Program-made: the position numbers and the translations under genes
Origin: CAZJDM01 sp964544765
GTDB taxonomy: Bacteria; Bdellovibrionota_B; Oligoflexia; CAYFLR01
DNA: 41,459 nt
Reading direction: 5' to 3'
Assembly (NCBI GenBank): GCA_964544765.1
Contig: CAZJDM010000021.1
Location: forward strand, 1 to 41,459
Shown here: positions 1 through 8,310 of the stretch, in pieces
Position numbering within the stretch: the first letter of the stretch is position 1
Layout: every line of letters begins with the position of its first letter
Notes under the pieces: generated by a model
Databases searched by the model: none
What the model saw: only the letters and a program-made list of their open reading frames with translations
What the model was told of the DNA's origin: nothing

Positions 1-32
1 TGAGATTGTTTGATGTCAAAATCTTCATTCAT
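1..32 (-). CDS. Start of an unidentified minus-strand gene (partial)
   Basis: An ATG reading leftwards from position 32 opens a frame of ten codons that stays open to the window edge. An AGGAGT Shine-Dalgarno-like motif lies at 44-49, 11 bases upstream on the same strand. A second ATG at 28 in another frame is possible but has poorer spacing. Too little is present to name a product. It would be divergent from the sigma-like gene. Confidence 0.3.
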   Translation of the reverse strand, partial: MNEDFDIKQS

Positions 33-96
33 ACTATATTTAAACTCCTATATTTGAGGATAACTGAAAATAATACCCATTTCCTACCAGTTAAAT

Positions 97-125
97 TTGA
101 AAGATTTCATTAATTATTTTAGAAT
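97..125 (+). promoter_or_regulatory. Candidate sigma-70 promoter of the sigma-like/MshEN operon
   Basis: TTGAAA at 97-102 and TAGAAT at 120-125 are separated by 17 bases. This is a good housekeeping promoter match in the intergenic region ahead of the first complete gene. Transcription would start near 132, leaving a leader of about 60-70 bases. Confidence 0.45.
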
Positions 126-192
126 ATACTCAATAGTGATTATAGCATTTGTTATGAAGAAGCATCAACCTTATTATTAGTTTGATTATTGA

Positions 193-1398
193 GTGTGTAA
201 TATGGGACTTTATCTTCCTAAGGACCAAAATTGGCTTCAAGACTGTTCTGATAAGGAAGTATTGGATGCCTTATTGAAATCCATCCCCTACGCCCTAGAA
301 GCTTTTTTAATAAGATATGGCAATTCATCCTTTCAATATATTTTATCCTATATCTACAACATTGAAGAAGCCGATCGAATCTTCGAAATTATCTGGAAAA
401 AATTCTTCTTATTATTATCTTTGGAAAAAAACCTTTCAAAATCTCCCAAACATCTTCTCTTTATAATAGCCAGAGAAACTTGCTTAAAAGAAGTAAAACT
501 GGACCCTTCTCTACAAGAATACAAAATTGAATCCAATCCTAATCAAGAAAAAACAAATCACCAACAGGTAGCTGATTTAGTGGATAATTTCTTTGATCAA
601 CTTTCCCCAAAAGAAAAAGAACTGTGGATTCTTGGCATTCAATTTGATTTTACAGATGAATTTGTATCTCACGTATTGTGCATAAAACAAGCTCGAATAT
701 ACGAAAAAATTAGTCTCATGAAAAAAAAGCTGGAACTTTTTTTAGAACATAATGACTTTTCAATATCAGCCAAGGAAGCTCTTCTTCTTTATAAAGAATC
801 TCGTCCAGATATGAGTCTATTTGAACCTTCTCAATATTCATTAAACAAAATTAGATCTTTTTATAAAAGTAAACAAAAAGATTTAAATCCTTTAACCACT
901 AACAATTTTAAGCAACGGAAATACCCCATTAAATCAACCTTTATCTTAACTTTAATAACAGCAATCATTATAATTTTGGCTACCTATATTGTACGATTGT
1001 TCCCAATGAATGAAATCAACAGCACTTTTCTAAACTCAAACCAACATAAGCAATCTAAGAATTACCAATACCAATCTACCAGGTCTAAAGAACCCCGATT
1101 TCAAGAAGAATCATCCTTAAAACAGACATATCTTCAAAGTGAAAATCTACTGGGCCAGAAGCAATACAAACAAATTCTACGATTAACCGAACCTTTGATG
1201 GTTATTAATAAACCGTTAGATTATTTATACTCAATTCTACAATTAAGATTAATTTGTTTACAAATATTAGGAAAAAGATTGGATATAAAAAAAACAAAAC
1301 ATAAAATAAAGACTCTATATCCTGATAAATACAGTCGCCGGAATAAACTCGGATTCGAATATTCCATGAAATCTTCGGATAAATATGAAAGGAAATAA
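193..1398 (+). CDS. ECF-sigma-like protein with a C-terminal membrane anchor
   Basis: Residues about 25-105 look like sigma-70 region 2: a helical stretch running through IEEADRIFEIIW and ending near LLFIIARETCLKEVK. Residues 126-185 look like region 4, with LSPKEKELWILG followed by a helix-turn-helix-like segment. A single strongly hydrophobic segment spans residues 248-270, and a polar tail of about 130 residues follows. The natural reading is an RNA polymerase sigma-type protein tethered to the membrane, with the tail outside and perhaps sensing. The match is from pattern only; region 4 is divergent and promoter binding is unproven. The frame can start at GTG 193 or at ATG 202, three codons later. 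Only three bases separate it from the next gene, so the two are co-transcribed. Confidence 0.6.
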   Translation: MCNMGLYLPKDQNWLQDCSDKEVLDALLKSIPYALEAFLIRYGNSSFQYILSYIYNIEEADRIFEIIWKKFFLLLSLEKNLSKSPKHLLFIIARETCLKEVKLDPSLQEYKIESNPNQEKTNHQQVADLVDNFFDQLSPKEKELWILGIQFDFTDEFVSHVLCIKQARIYEKISLMKKKLELFLEHNDFSISAKEALLLYKESRPDMSLFEPSQYSLNKIRSFYKSKQKDLNPLTTNNFKQRKYPIKSTFILTLITAIIIILATYIVRLFPMNEINSTFLNSNQHKQSKNYQYQSTRSKEPRFQEESSLKQTYLQSENLLGQKQYKQILRLTEPLMVINKPLDYLYSILQLRLICLQILGKRLDIKKTKHKIKTLYPDKYSRRNKLGFEYSMKSSDKYERK

Positions 1399-1401
1399 TT
1401 T

Positions 1402-3288
1402 ATGATCAAAACTAATGTAGCTTCAGTTTTAATGCAAGTTGGTAAAATTTCCTTTGAAGAGTTTGAGGCGGCCCAAAAGATCAACAAACTATTCGATGAG
1501 CCTATGGTCTCTATTGTAAAAGATATGGGCCTCATAAACGATAAAGATTTTTCCAAATTGATTAGTGAAATGAGTGGATTCCCACTTATTAAACGCAGTG
1601 AACTCGATGATATTGAAGATGAAGTTTTAGATATTATGCCCATGGAATATATTTGCGATTTAGAAATTGTTCCTTACCAAATTTCTGGTAATAAATTGAA
1701 AATTGCCATGGAGGATCCTTTCGATAAAAGAAAAATAAAAATAGTACGGTTTTTCACCGGAATGATAATTATTCCAGGCGTTGCTTGTAAAAAAGATATT
1801 TTATCCGCTTTAAAATACTATTATAATCATTCTTCTTCGGAACGGCCCTTCCAGGCTATGTTGAAACAAGTAAAACTAACTGACCCCAAAGAAGATTCGA
1901 TTCAAAAAGGACACGTAATTGCTCCAATAGAGGATCTTAGTGAAAAGAAACCTGTCATTGAGTCTACTTCTACTGATATAGATGATATTTCAGCAACCAC
2001 AGGAGAAACCACAACCATGGATGAAGATGTTGTAGAAACTGAAGATGACCTTTTAACAGCTAAAGATGAGTCAGTTGAAGAAGATATTGTGGAAGAGGAA
2101 GATGACCTTTTGACAGCTAAAGATGAGTCAACTGAAGATGAGTCAGCTGAAGATGAGTCAGCTGAAGAAGATATTGTAGAAACGAAAGATGACCTTTTGG
2201 ACGTAGAGGATGATATTTTGGACACTGAAGATGACGCTTCCGCGTCTAAGGTCAATGATGAACAACTAGATACGCTTATAGAAGATGATGCACCACAATT
2301 AGAACCTAAAACGGACAAACCTGTTCTAGAAGAAAAAGAAGAAGATAGTGAATCAGTAATAGATCAAAGTGCCGATAGTGATACGGAAGCTTCCTATGAA
2401 GAAGACGATATAGATGCGGATTTATTACAAGATGAGGAAAATGAAATAGATTTGGACAGTCCCGAAGAGGGAGATTTAGGAGAAAGCAATATCAGTTTCT
2501 TTGAAGATAATTTGCCTAAAACGAAAAGTGATTCAGAAAAACCTAAAGATGAAGTAAAAGTAGAAGCTAAAGATGAAGCTAAAGATGAAGTAAAAGATGA
2601 AGTAAAAGAAGAGGTTGACAGCCTAGATGTTGATTCTGAGCCACTTGAAGGTTCATTAAAGACAGGAGAGATTTCTTTCTTGAATGAGCCTGCTGAAAAT
2701 GGTGAGGATGGCGGTAAGGGTGGTGAGGATGAAACCTTTTCCAATGCATCTGTTTCCGACGAAATTGAACTTTTGGATCTTGATTTAATCAAGAATAAAT
2801 TCAAACAGTGTCAAAACAAAAAAGAAGCCGAAAAAGTATTAATAGAAATTCTATTATCGGATATTTTAACCAAAGATTGCACTTCAGATAATATTATCCT
2901 GTTAGTAAAATTAAAAGAATCATTAGTTGGATCAGGCTTAAATCAAACTCATCCTTGCTTTAATGAATTGAAAAAGTTTAAAGCTCCAGTTTTACCAAAT
3001 GATGTAGTTCAACAAGCTTTTACTAATGGGGATTTAATGGAATTATCTGATCAGAAAGATTGTGCCTTATTGGAAGGATTAAAGAAAATTAATTGGTCTA
3101 TTGATCAACCATCTTCTTTTTGGATCATGCCTTTTGCTCCGACTGGGAAAAAAACTTTAGGAGCTGTTATCTTCATAGATCCAAAATTCAAGCCTTTAAA
3201 AGACAATTTATCTTATTTTCTATCTTCAATTACAACCGCTTTTGCGGATTTATTAAAAGTTCTGGTAATTGCCAGTCGCAAACTTTAA
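1402..3288 (+). CDS. MshEN (GspE N-terminal) domain protein with long acidic repeat linker
   Basis: Residues 1-145 match the MshEN/T2SSE N-terminal domain found at the front of type II secretion and type IV pilus assembly ATPases, where some copies bind cyclic di-GMP. Typical pieces are VGKISFEEFEAAQ, the LISEMSGFPLI block and a final DILSALKYYY. No ATPase domain follows. Instead residues about 170-450 form a very acidic linker of Asp/Glu/Ser/Lys repeats (for example AKDES and AEDES units), and residues about 453-628 form a folded C-terminal region with a GAF-like feel that I cannot name. The start ATG has an AAAGGA site nine bases upstream. The operon with the sigma-like gene suggests a scaffold or signalling role; that is inference. 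Confidence 0.7.
   Translation: MIKTNVASVLMQVGKISFEEFEAAQKINKLFDEPMVSIVKDMGLINDKDFSKLISEMSGFPLIKRSELDDIEDEVLDIMPMEYICDLEIVPYQISGNKLKIAMEDPFDKRKIKIVRFFTGMIIIPGVACKKDILSALKYYYNHSSSERPFQAMLKQVKLTDPKEDSIQKGHVIAPIEDLSEKKPVIESTSTDIDDISATTGETTTMDEDVVETEDDLLTAKDESVEEDIVEEEDDLLTAKDESTEDESAEDESAEEDIVETKDDLLDVEDDILDTEDDASASKVNDEQLDTLIEDDAPQLEPKTDKPVLEEKEEDSESVIDQSADSDTEASYEEDDIDADLLQDEENEIDLDSPEEGDLGESNISFFEDNLPKTKSDSEKPKDEVKVEAKDEAKDEVKDEVKEEVDSLDVDSEPLEGSLKTGEISFLNEPAENGEDGGKGGEDETFSNASVSDEIELLDLDLIKNKFKQCQNKKEAEKVLIEILLSDILTKDCTSDNIILLVKLKESLVGSGLNQTHPCFNELKKFKAPVLPNDVVQQAFTNGDLMELSDQKDCALLEGLKKINWSIDQPSSFWIMPFAPTGKKTLGAVIFIDPKFKPLKDNLSYFLSSITTAFADLLKVLVIASRKL
2038..2190 (+). repeat. In-frame acidic minisatellite in the MshEN gene
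   Basis: Units coding for DDLLTAKDES and for the shorter DES(T/A)E recur here, with near-identical DNA such as GATGACCTTTTGACAGCTAA. A second cluster of GATGAAGTAAAA and GATGAAGCTAAA units lies at about 2545-2613. Period lengths are multiples of three, so copy changes would alter linker length without breaking the frame. Confidence 0.7.
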
Positions 3289-3304
3289 TTGTGTGGCGAC
3301 ACAA

Positions 3305-3835
3305 TCACTCAACCGTATAAGTATTACCCTGAATATACACAATTCTGACATGACTAAAGGACACTGAGATAGGATGAGTAGTTAAAGGAGATTTTGGCTT
3401 TCTTTGTTTTGGTTTTCTTTCTATTTTATTACGATCAACGAGTATAACTGCATATCTTTTTCTTGATAAACCAAGTCGAAGACGATCTAAAGCTGCTCTG
3501 GCATCATTTAGATAATTATAATGAATTCTCAACTGGGTAATAGTATTAAAATGAAATTTCACCTGTCTCTCAATAACTATTTCATTAGTATCTTCTCTTA
3601 ATTGCACTCTTATATTTTTTCCAATAGTCCACTGACTATTAAATGATCTAACTCTGGCATTAAGATTATCAACCAGTACAAAATCAACCTTACAAAGATC
3701 TCCACAATCATTTGAAAGTAAGTGTGAAGTCCGGGAAGACAAATTGAATCTATTGTCTAAGTGAATATTTTCATCTCGTCCACACGAGTAGATAAAAAAG
3801 GAGAAAATATATAAATTTAATAAAACTTTTATCAC
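3305..3835 (-). CDS. Small putative lipoprotein, unknown function
   Basis: From the GTG at 3835 the protein has 176 residues and begins as a classic lipoprotein signal: MIKV, a hydrophobic stretch, then the lipobox IYSC with Cys as residue 19. The same frame extends upstream to ATG codons at 3862 and 3901, but these would bury the signal peptide; the Shine-Dalgarno match is poor for every choice. The mature part contains CGDLC, many basic residues and a Lys/Arg/Pro-rich segment (RKPKQRKPKSP). No family is recognised. It is convergent with the MshEN gene, 16 bases away. Confidence 0.5.
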   Translation of the reverse strand: MIKVLLNLYIFSFFIYSCGRDENIHLDNRFNLSSRTSHLLSNDCGDLCKVDFVLVDNLNARVRSFNSQWTIGKNIRVQLREDTNEIVIERQVKFHFNTITQLRIHYNYLNDARAALDRLRLGLSRKRYAVILVDRNKIERKPKQRKPKSPLTTHPISVSFSHVRIVYIQGNTYTVE

Positions 3836-3989
3836 TATGATATCCACAAGTTTATTACACATACACGCCACTAACACATGACGCAATAGACGTTTTATCA
3901 AAAATATTCTGTGAAAACAACAAAAATAATAGTGTTTACGAGATAAATGTAGAAATCATAAGTAACAATCAAGGCTTTATATCTTTGTT

Positions 3990-4017
3990 TTGACCTTTTT
4001 ACCTTAATAAGTATAAT
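3990..4017 (+). promoter_or_regulatory. Strong sigma-70 promoter of the aminotransferase gene
   Basis: TTGACC at 3990-3995 and a perfect TATAAT at 4012-4017 are separated by 16 bases. The predicted start is near 4024, giving a leader of about 35 bases that includes the GAGAGGGGGG ribosome site. Confidence 0.6.
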
Positions 4018-4058
4018 AGGCCCAAGATTCGTTTTACTATTTGTGAGAGGGGGGATTT

Positions 4059-5273
4059 ATGGCGCCATTAACCAGCTTATATTCCAACACTGTCAAAAGG
4101 ACCAAAAAATCGATAATCAGAGAACTTCTTGCTTTAACGGAACAGCCGGATATTATTTCCTTTGCTGGAGGACTGCCCGATCCCGATCTTTTTCCGCTTG
4201 AATTGTTAATAGAAATATCAGAACAAGTGATCAGAGAACATGGGAGTATAGCTCTCCAATATGGTCCTACACCAGGTGTAGAAATGTTAAAAGAGGAAAT
4301 TGTTAAAATATCCGCTGACACAAATGAAAAAATCACCACAGATAACGTATTAATTACTACTGCCTCACAACAGGGATTAGATCTTGTAGGAAAAGCTTTT
4401 ATCGATAGAGGTGACACTATTTTATTAGGTTTACCCACTTATTTAGGGGGTCTACAATCATTTGGGTCTTATGGTGCTAATTTTATTGGAATTGAGTTAG
4501 ATGAAGATGGTATCAAAGTTGACTTACTAGAACAAAAACTAGAAGAATTAATTGCTCAAAAAAAGACTGTTGTAAAATTCATATATATAGTACCTGATTT
4601 TCAAAATCCTTCTGGTGTGACTTTATCTTTAGAGAGAAGAAAGTATCTATTAAAGATTGCAAAGAAATATGATTTATTTGTTGTTGAAGATAGCCCCTAT
4701 CGAGAATTACGCTTTGATGGTTCGCATATTCCTTCTCTTCAATCTTTAGATGAAGATGGGCGGGTAATTACCTTAAGGACATTCTCTAAAACATTGATTC
4801 CTGGTTTTCGTATCGGTTATGTTATCGCCAATACAGAGGTAATTGACAAGCTTCTTACTTTAAAACAAGGAGTGGACCTTTGTACGGCTAATTTTAATCA
4901 GTATATGGTTGCTGAAATATGTAGAAGAGGGCTTTTAAAAGAGCATATTAAAAAAATATCCGCTATATATAAGCAAAAACGTAATACTATGCTGGAAACA
5001 CTAAAAAACTTCATGCCCATCGAAAAGGGTATTAAATGGTGCCGTCCTGAAGGGGGGTTATTCTTATGGTTAACATTTCCAGAATCATTTGATACAACCA
5101 AGATGTTTAAACAATGTGTGGCAGAAGAAAAAGTAGCTTATATAATAGGCAGTGCTTTTTGTTGTGATGGGAGCGGGAAGAACAATGCTCGAATGAATTT
5201 TTCCTTTCCTCATGAGGACAAAATAGTTGAAGGCGTAAAAAGGTTGGGCAGATTTGTTGACAAACATTCATAA
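4059..5273 (+). CDS. PLP-dependent aminotransferase, LysN/2-aminoadipate type (class I/II)
   Basis: The 404-residue protein has the complete fold-type I aminotransferase signature. It includes ISFAGGLPDPDLFP near residue 33, the cofactor-contacting FQNPSG (Asn183), EDSPYRELR (Asp211, Tyr214) and the Schiff-base lysine in TFSKT (Lys244) followed by PGFRIGYV. The N-terminal block LYSNTVKRTKKSIIRELL is typical of the LysN/ARO8-like group, which transaminates 2-aminoadipate, branched-chain or aromatic amino acids, and of the MocR C-terminal domain. There is no N-terminal GntR helix-turn-helix here, so it is a stand-alone enzyme. Substrate cannot be fixed from sequence. It has its own strong promoter and a G-rich ribosome site. 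Confidence 0.85.
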   Translation: MAPLTSLYSNTVKRTKKSIIRELLALTEQPDIISFAGGLPDPDLFPLELLIEISEQVIREHGSIALQYGPTPGVEMLKEEIVKISADTNEKITTDNVLITTASQQGLDLVGKAFIDRGDTILLGLPTYLGGLQSFGSYGANFIGIELDEDGIKVDLLEQKLEELIAQKKTVVKFIYIVPDFQNPSGVTLSLERRKYLLKIAKKYDLFVVEDSPYRELRFDGSHIPSLQSLDEDGRVITLRTFSKTLIPGFRIGYVIANTEVIDKLLTLKQGVDLCTANFNQYMVAEICRRGLLKEHIKKISAIYKQKRNTMLETLKNFMPIEKGIKWCRPEGGLFLWLTFPESFDTTKMFKQCVAEEKVAYIIGSAFCCDGSGKNNARMNFSFPHEDKIVEGVKRLGRFVDKHS

Positions 5274-5310
5274 TGCAAACTTTGTGCAACCCGAAACATA
5301 TATTGACTTA

Positions 5311-5339
5311 TTGACAACCTACAATATATTGGTTAGAAC
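5311..5339 (+). promoter_or_regulatory. Candidate sigma-70 promoter of ugd
   Basis: A perfect TTGACA at 5311-5316 is followed after 17 bases by TAGAAC at 5334-5339. It sits in the 148-base gap before ugd. The -10 box is only a four-of-six match. Confidence 0.4.
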
Positions 5340-5421
5340 ATGTTGATTAGAAGAGGGTTTTTTCTGATACCAACGCAGATATTGTGCTTTTTAGACAGAA
5401 CCTAATCGAAAGGACATTTGA

Positions 5422-6774
5422 ATGAAAATTGCTATTATTGGTACAGGATATGTAGGTCTGGTGTCTGGCACCTGTTTTGCTGAAATGGGACATAACGTAA
5501 TATGTGTTGATAAGGATAAAGAAAAAATTGACAACTTACAGAAGGGAAAAATTCCAATTTACGAGCCTGGTTTATCAGAAATGGTTCTACGTAATAATCA
5601 AATTGAAAGATTATCCTTCACCACCGACATATCCTATGCTGTAAAAGAATCTCTTTTCATTTTTATCGCTATTGACACGCCATCAAATCTAAATGGCAAA
5701 GTTGATCTAACTAATATCCTAGGTGTTATAAACAACATTGTTGAAAGCATGAACGATTATAAAGTGATTGTTAATAAATCAACTGTGCCCGTAGGCACAT
5801 CAGAAATTCTCCGAACCGAAATCAACCGGGTAAAAAAAGAAAAGAATATAAATCATAATTTTGATCTGGTATCCAACCCTGAATTTCTTAAAGAGGGAGA
5901 TGCTATTAGAGACTTTATGAAACCAGATCGTATTGTAATCGGGGTTAATAACAAAAAAACAGCAAAACTGATGAAAGAATTATACCAACAATTAATGCTC
6001 ACCGGTCACCCAATTATAGTAATGGATATTAAATCGGCTGAAATGACCAAATACGCTTCTAATGCTCTACTGGCCACTCGAATTTCTTTTATGAATGAGA
6101 TGGCTAATTTATGTGATACTGTGGGGGCTGATGTTGACGCAGTCAGAAGGGGTATTGGTTCTGATAGCCGAATTGGTAATAAGTTTCTATTTCCTGGAAT
6201 CGGTTTTGGTGGATCATGTTTCCCCAAAGACATAAGAGCTATTATTGGTAAAGCAGATTATCTTAATTCTCCCTTAGAAGTAATTAAAGCCGTTTATAGG
6301 TCCAATGAAAGACAAAAATTAGTACTCTTTGAAAAGATGAATAAGTTTTTCGATCAAAATTTTGAAGGACGAAAAATTGCTATTTGGGGGTTATCATTTA
6401 AACCCAATACCGATGATATGCGTGAAGCTCCATCCCAAAATATAATAAACAAATTACTTGAACAGGGTGCAGTTGTACAAGTTTTCGACCCTGAAGCAAT
6501 GCAAGAAGCCGTTAAAGTATTTGGTGATAATAAAAATATTATTTACGGTCAGGATCCTTATCAAATTCTAGAAGGTTCTGACGCTTTAATGCTTTTAACC
6601 GAATGGAGTTGTTTTAGAAGTCCTGATTTTAAACAAATAAAAACTTTACTCAAAAACCAGATTATTTTTGATGGAAGAAATCAATATAGCCCTTCTAAAA
6701 TGCGTGAACTAGGCTTTACGTACTTTTCAATTGGTCGAGATAGTGTTACTGAAACTATAGAAAATGGATTCTAG
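5422..6774 (+). CDS. ugd: UDP-glucose 6-dehydrogenase
   Basis: The enzyme oxidises UDP-glucose to UDP-glucuronate with two NAD+. The 450-residue length is typical. The N-terminal Rossmann motif GTGYVGLVSG is at residues 7-16. NKSTVPVGT and NPEFLKEGDA are the conserved substrate loops. The catalytic cysteine is in GGSCFPKD (Cys266), and the C-terminal domain has KPNTDDMREAPS. The ATG at 5422 is preceded by GAAAGGA. The next gene, 76 bases on, is UDP-glucuronate decarboxylase, so the pair carries UDP-glucose to UDP-xylose. No glycosyltransferase is next to them. Confidence 0.96.
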   Translation: MKIAIIGTGYVGLVSGTCFAEMGHNVICVDKDKEKIDNLQKGKIPIYEPGLSEMVLRNNQIERLSFTTDISYAVKESLFIFIAIDTPSNLNGKVDLTNILGVINNIVESMNDYKVIVNKSTVPVGTSEILRTEINRVKKEKNINHNFDLVSNPEFLKEGDAIRDFMKPDRIVIGVNNKKTAKLMKELYQQLMLTGHPIIVMDIKSAEMTKYASNALLATRISFMNEMANLCDTVGADVDAVRRGIGSDSRIGNKFLFPGIGFGGSCFPKDIRAIIGKADYLNSPLEVIKAVYRSNERQKLVLFEKMNKFFDQNFEGRKIAIWGLSFKPNTDDMREAPSQNIINKLLEQGAVVQVFDPEAMQEAVKVFGDNKNIIYGQDPYQILEGSDALMLLTEWSCFRSPDFKQIKTLLKNQIIFDGRNQYSPSKMRELGFTYFSIGRDSVTETIENGF

Positions 6775-6850
6775 GATCATCTAATGGATAGGATTTCCAA
6801 CCTTTAAAGGCCATTAACATTCAATTAAGGAATTCTAACGAGGAATTTTG

Positions 6851-7801
6851 ATGACAAAACGACAAAGAAAGCGGATTTTAATCACAGGTGGAGCTGGTTT
6901 CTTAGGGAGCCATCTTTGCGAAGCTCTTTTAAATCTGGGTCATGACGTTCTTTGTTTGGACAATTTACAGACTAGCTCCAAGAACAATATCCGTCATTTA
7001 TTAGGAAACCAATATTTTGAATTCATTTTACATGACATTATCCAACCAATCAGGCTTGAAGTAGATGAGATTTACAATTTTGCTTGTCCAGCATCTCCTA
7101 TTCACTACCAAACAAATCCAATAGCCACCATAAAATCCAATGTATTAGGAGCAATTAATGTATTGGGTATAGCTAAAAGAAATAATGCTACAGTTTTTCA
7201 GGCCTCTACCTCAGAAGTCTATGGTGATCCACTTGAACATCCACAAAAAGAAAGCTATTGGGGAAATGTTAATCCTATCGGGCCAAGAAGTTGTTATGAT
7301 GAGGGTAAACGAGTGGCTGAAACTTTATTTTTTGATTATCACCGAGCACATGGAGTTGATATTCGAGTTGTGAGGATCTTTAACACTTATGGACCTCGCA
7401 TGTCACTAAATGATGGACGAGTTGTAAGTAATTTTATCATTCAGGCTCTAACCGGCCAAGGCATAACTATTTTTGGCGAGGGAAACCAGACCAGATCTTT
7501 TTGTTATGTAGATGATCTAATCAACGGTTGTTTAAGTATGATGAACCAAGAAAAAGAAATTGGTCCCATTAATTTAGGAAATCCCAACGAGATTACCATC
7601 AAAGAACTGGCACAACAAATAATTTCCCTGACTAATTCTAAATCAAAGATAGTATATAAACCTTTACCTCAGGACGACCCAACACAAAGAAATCCTGATA
7701 TTACATTGGCCCTAGAAACCCTCAACTTTTCTCCCCAAACCGCTATTTCAGAAGGTCTAGAGAAAACTATAAACTACTTTCGACACTTAATTAATAATTA
7801 A
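6851..7801 (+). CDS. UDP-glucuronate decarboxylase (UDP-xylose synthase), SDR family
   Basis: An extended short-chain dehydrogenase: GGAGFLG (residues 13-19) binds NAD, STSEVYG at 119-125 supplies the catalytic Ser/Thr, and YDEGK gives Tyr149 and Lys153. The blocks FACPASPIHYQ, PIGPRSCYDEGKR and RIFNTYGPRM are the signature of UXS-type enzymes rather than dTDP-glucose dehydratases or GalE. It decarboxylates UDP-glucuronate to UDP-xylose, the product of ugd upstream. A TTG at 6848 is in frame, but the ATG at 6851 has GAGGA seven bases upstream and is preferred, giving 316 residues. Confidence 0.93.
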   Translation: MTKRQRKRILITGGAGFLGSHLCEALLNLGHDVLCLDNLQTSSKNNIRHLLGNQYFEFILHDIIQPIRLEVDEIYNFACPASPIHYQTNPIATIKSNVLGAINVLGIAKRNNATVFQASTSEVYGDPLEHPQKESYWGNVNPIGPRSCYDEGKRVAETLFFDYHRAHGVDIRVVRIFNTYGPRMSLNDGRVVSNFIIQALTGQGITIFGEGNQTRSFCYVDDLINGCLSMMNQEKEIGPINLGNPNEITIKELAQQIISLTNSKSKIVYKPLPQDDPTQRNPDITLALETLNFSPQTAISEGLEKTINYFRHLINN

Positions 7802-7945
7802 TCGATTCTCCATGATTTGAATTTTACTCAAAAAACTCAAAAAACCTTGCTTTTATCTTCAAAACCAGTCACAACTATACTTGGACTGTCATTCGTGATA
7901 GAATTAAATAGATTATTACTATTATTATTTCAATTATAAATTGAT

Positions 7946-8227
7946 ATGACCCTTATTAATGTTGATGATATGCATTATGTAAATTATATAGAGCAAACGT
8001 ATCTATATTACAGACAATGTGGTACACATTTATCACCTTTGGAATATGACCTAATATATTCATGGGAAACAGATAGAATACCTGTTGAAGTAGTGTGTAG
8101 AACTTTAAGTACTATTAACGAGAATTGCAAACTACAAAATAAAACTTATCCTCATTCGCTTCTTTATTTTAAAAGACCTGTAAAGGAAACTTTTAAAGCA
8201 TATTTGGCAAAGCAAGTCGGTAAGTAG
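7946..8227 (+). CDS. Small DnaD-like protein next to the helicase loader
   Basis: A 93-residue protein. The core LSPLEYDLIYSWETDRIP followed by VEVVCRTL resembles the short helical motif of DnaD-like replication proteins and of small hypotheticals that often precede DnaC-type ATPases in deltaproteobacteria-like genomes; this is from memory of the pattern, not a search. No clear ribosome site precedes the ATG. It is 83 bases upstream of the DnaC-like gene on the same strand and may help load the replicative helicase. Confidence 0.6.
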   Translation: MTLINVDDMHYVNYIEQTYLYYRQCGTHLSPLEYDLIYSWETDRIPVEVVCRTLSTINENCKLQNKTYPHSLLYFKRPVKETFKAYLAKQVGK

Positions 8228-8310
8228 CAAATAGCCGAATAAGTCGTTTAAAAAGAAGAGATGAGATAATAATGTTTGTTTAAAAGGCAGCGTGACTGCT
8301 TGAGGGATAT

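Noticed and set aside
1902..2804. Ser-rich minus-strand frames opposite the MshEN acidic linker
   Set aside because: They are the antisense reading of Asp/Glu repeats (GAT/GAA read as Ser/Phe codons) and have no ribosome site.
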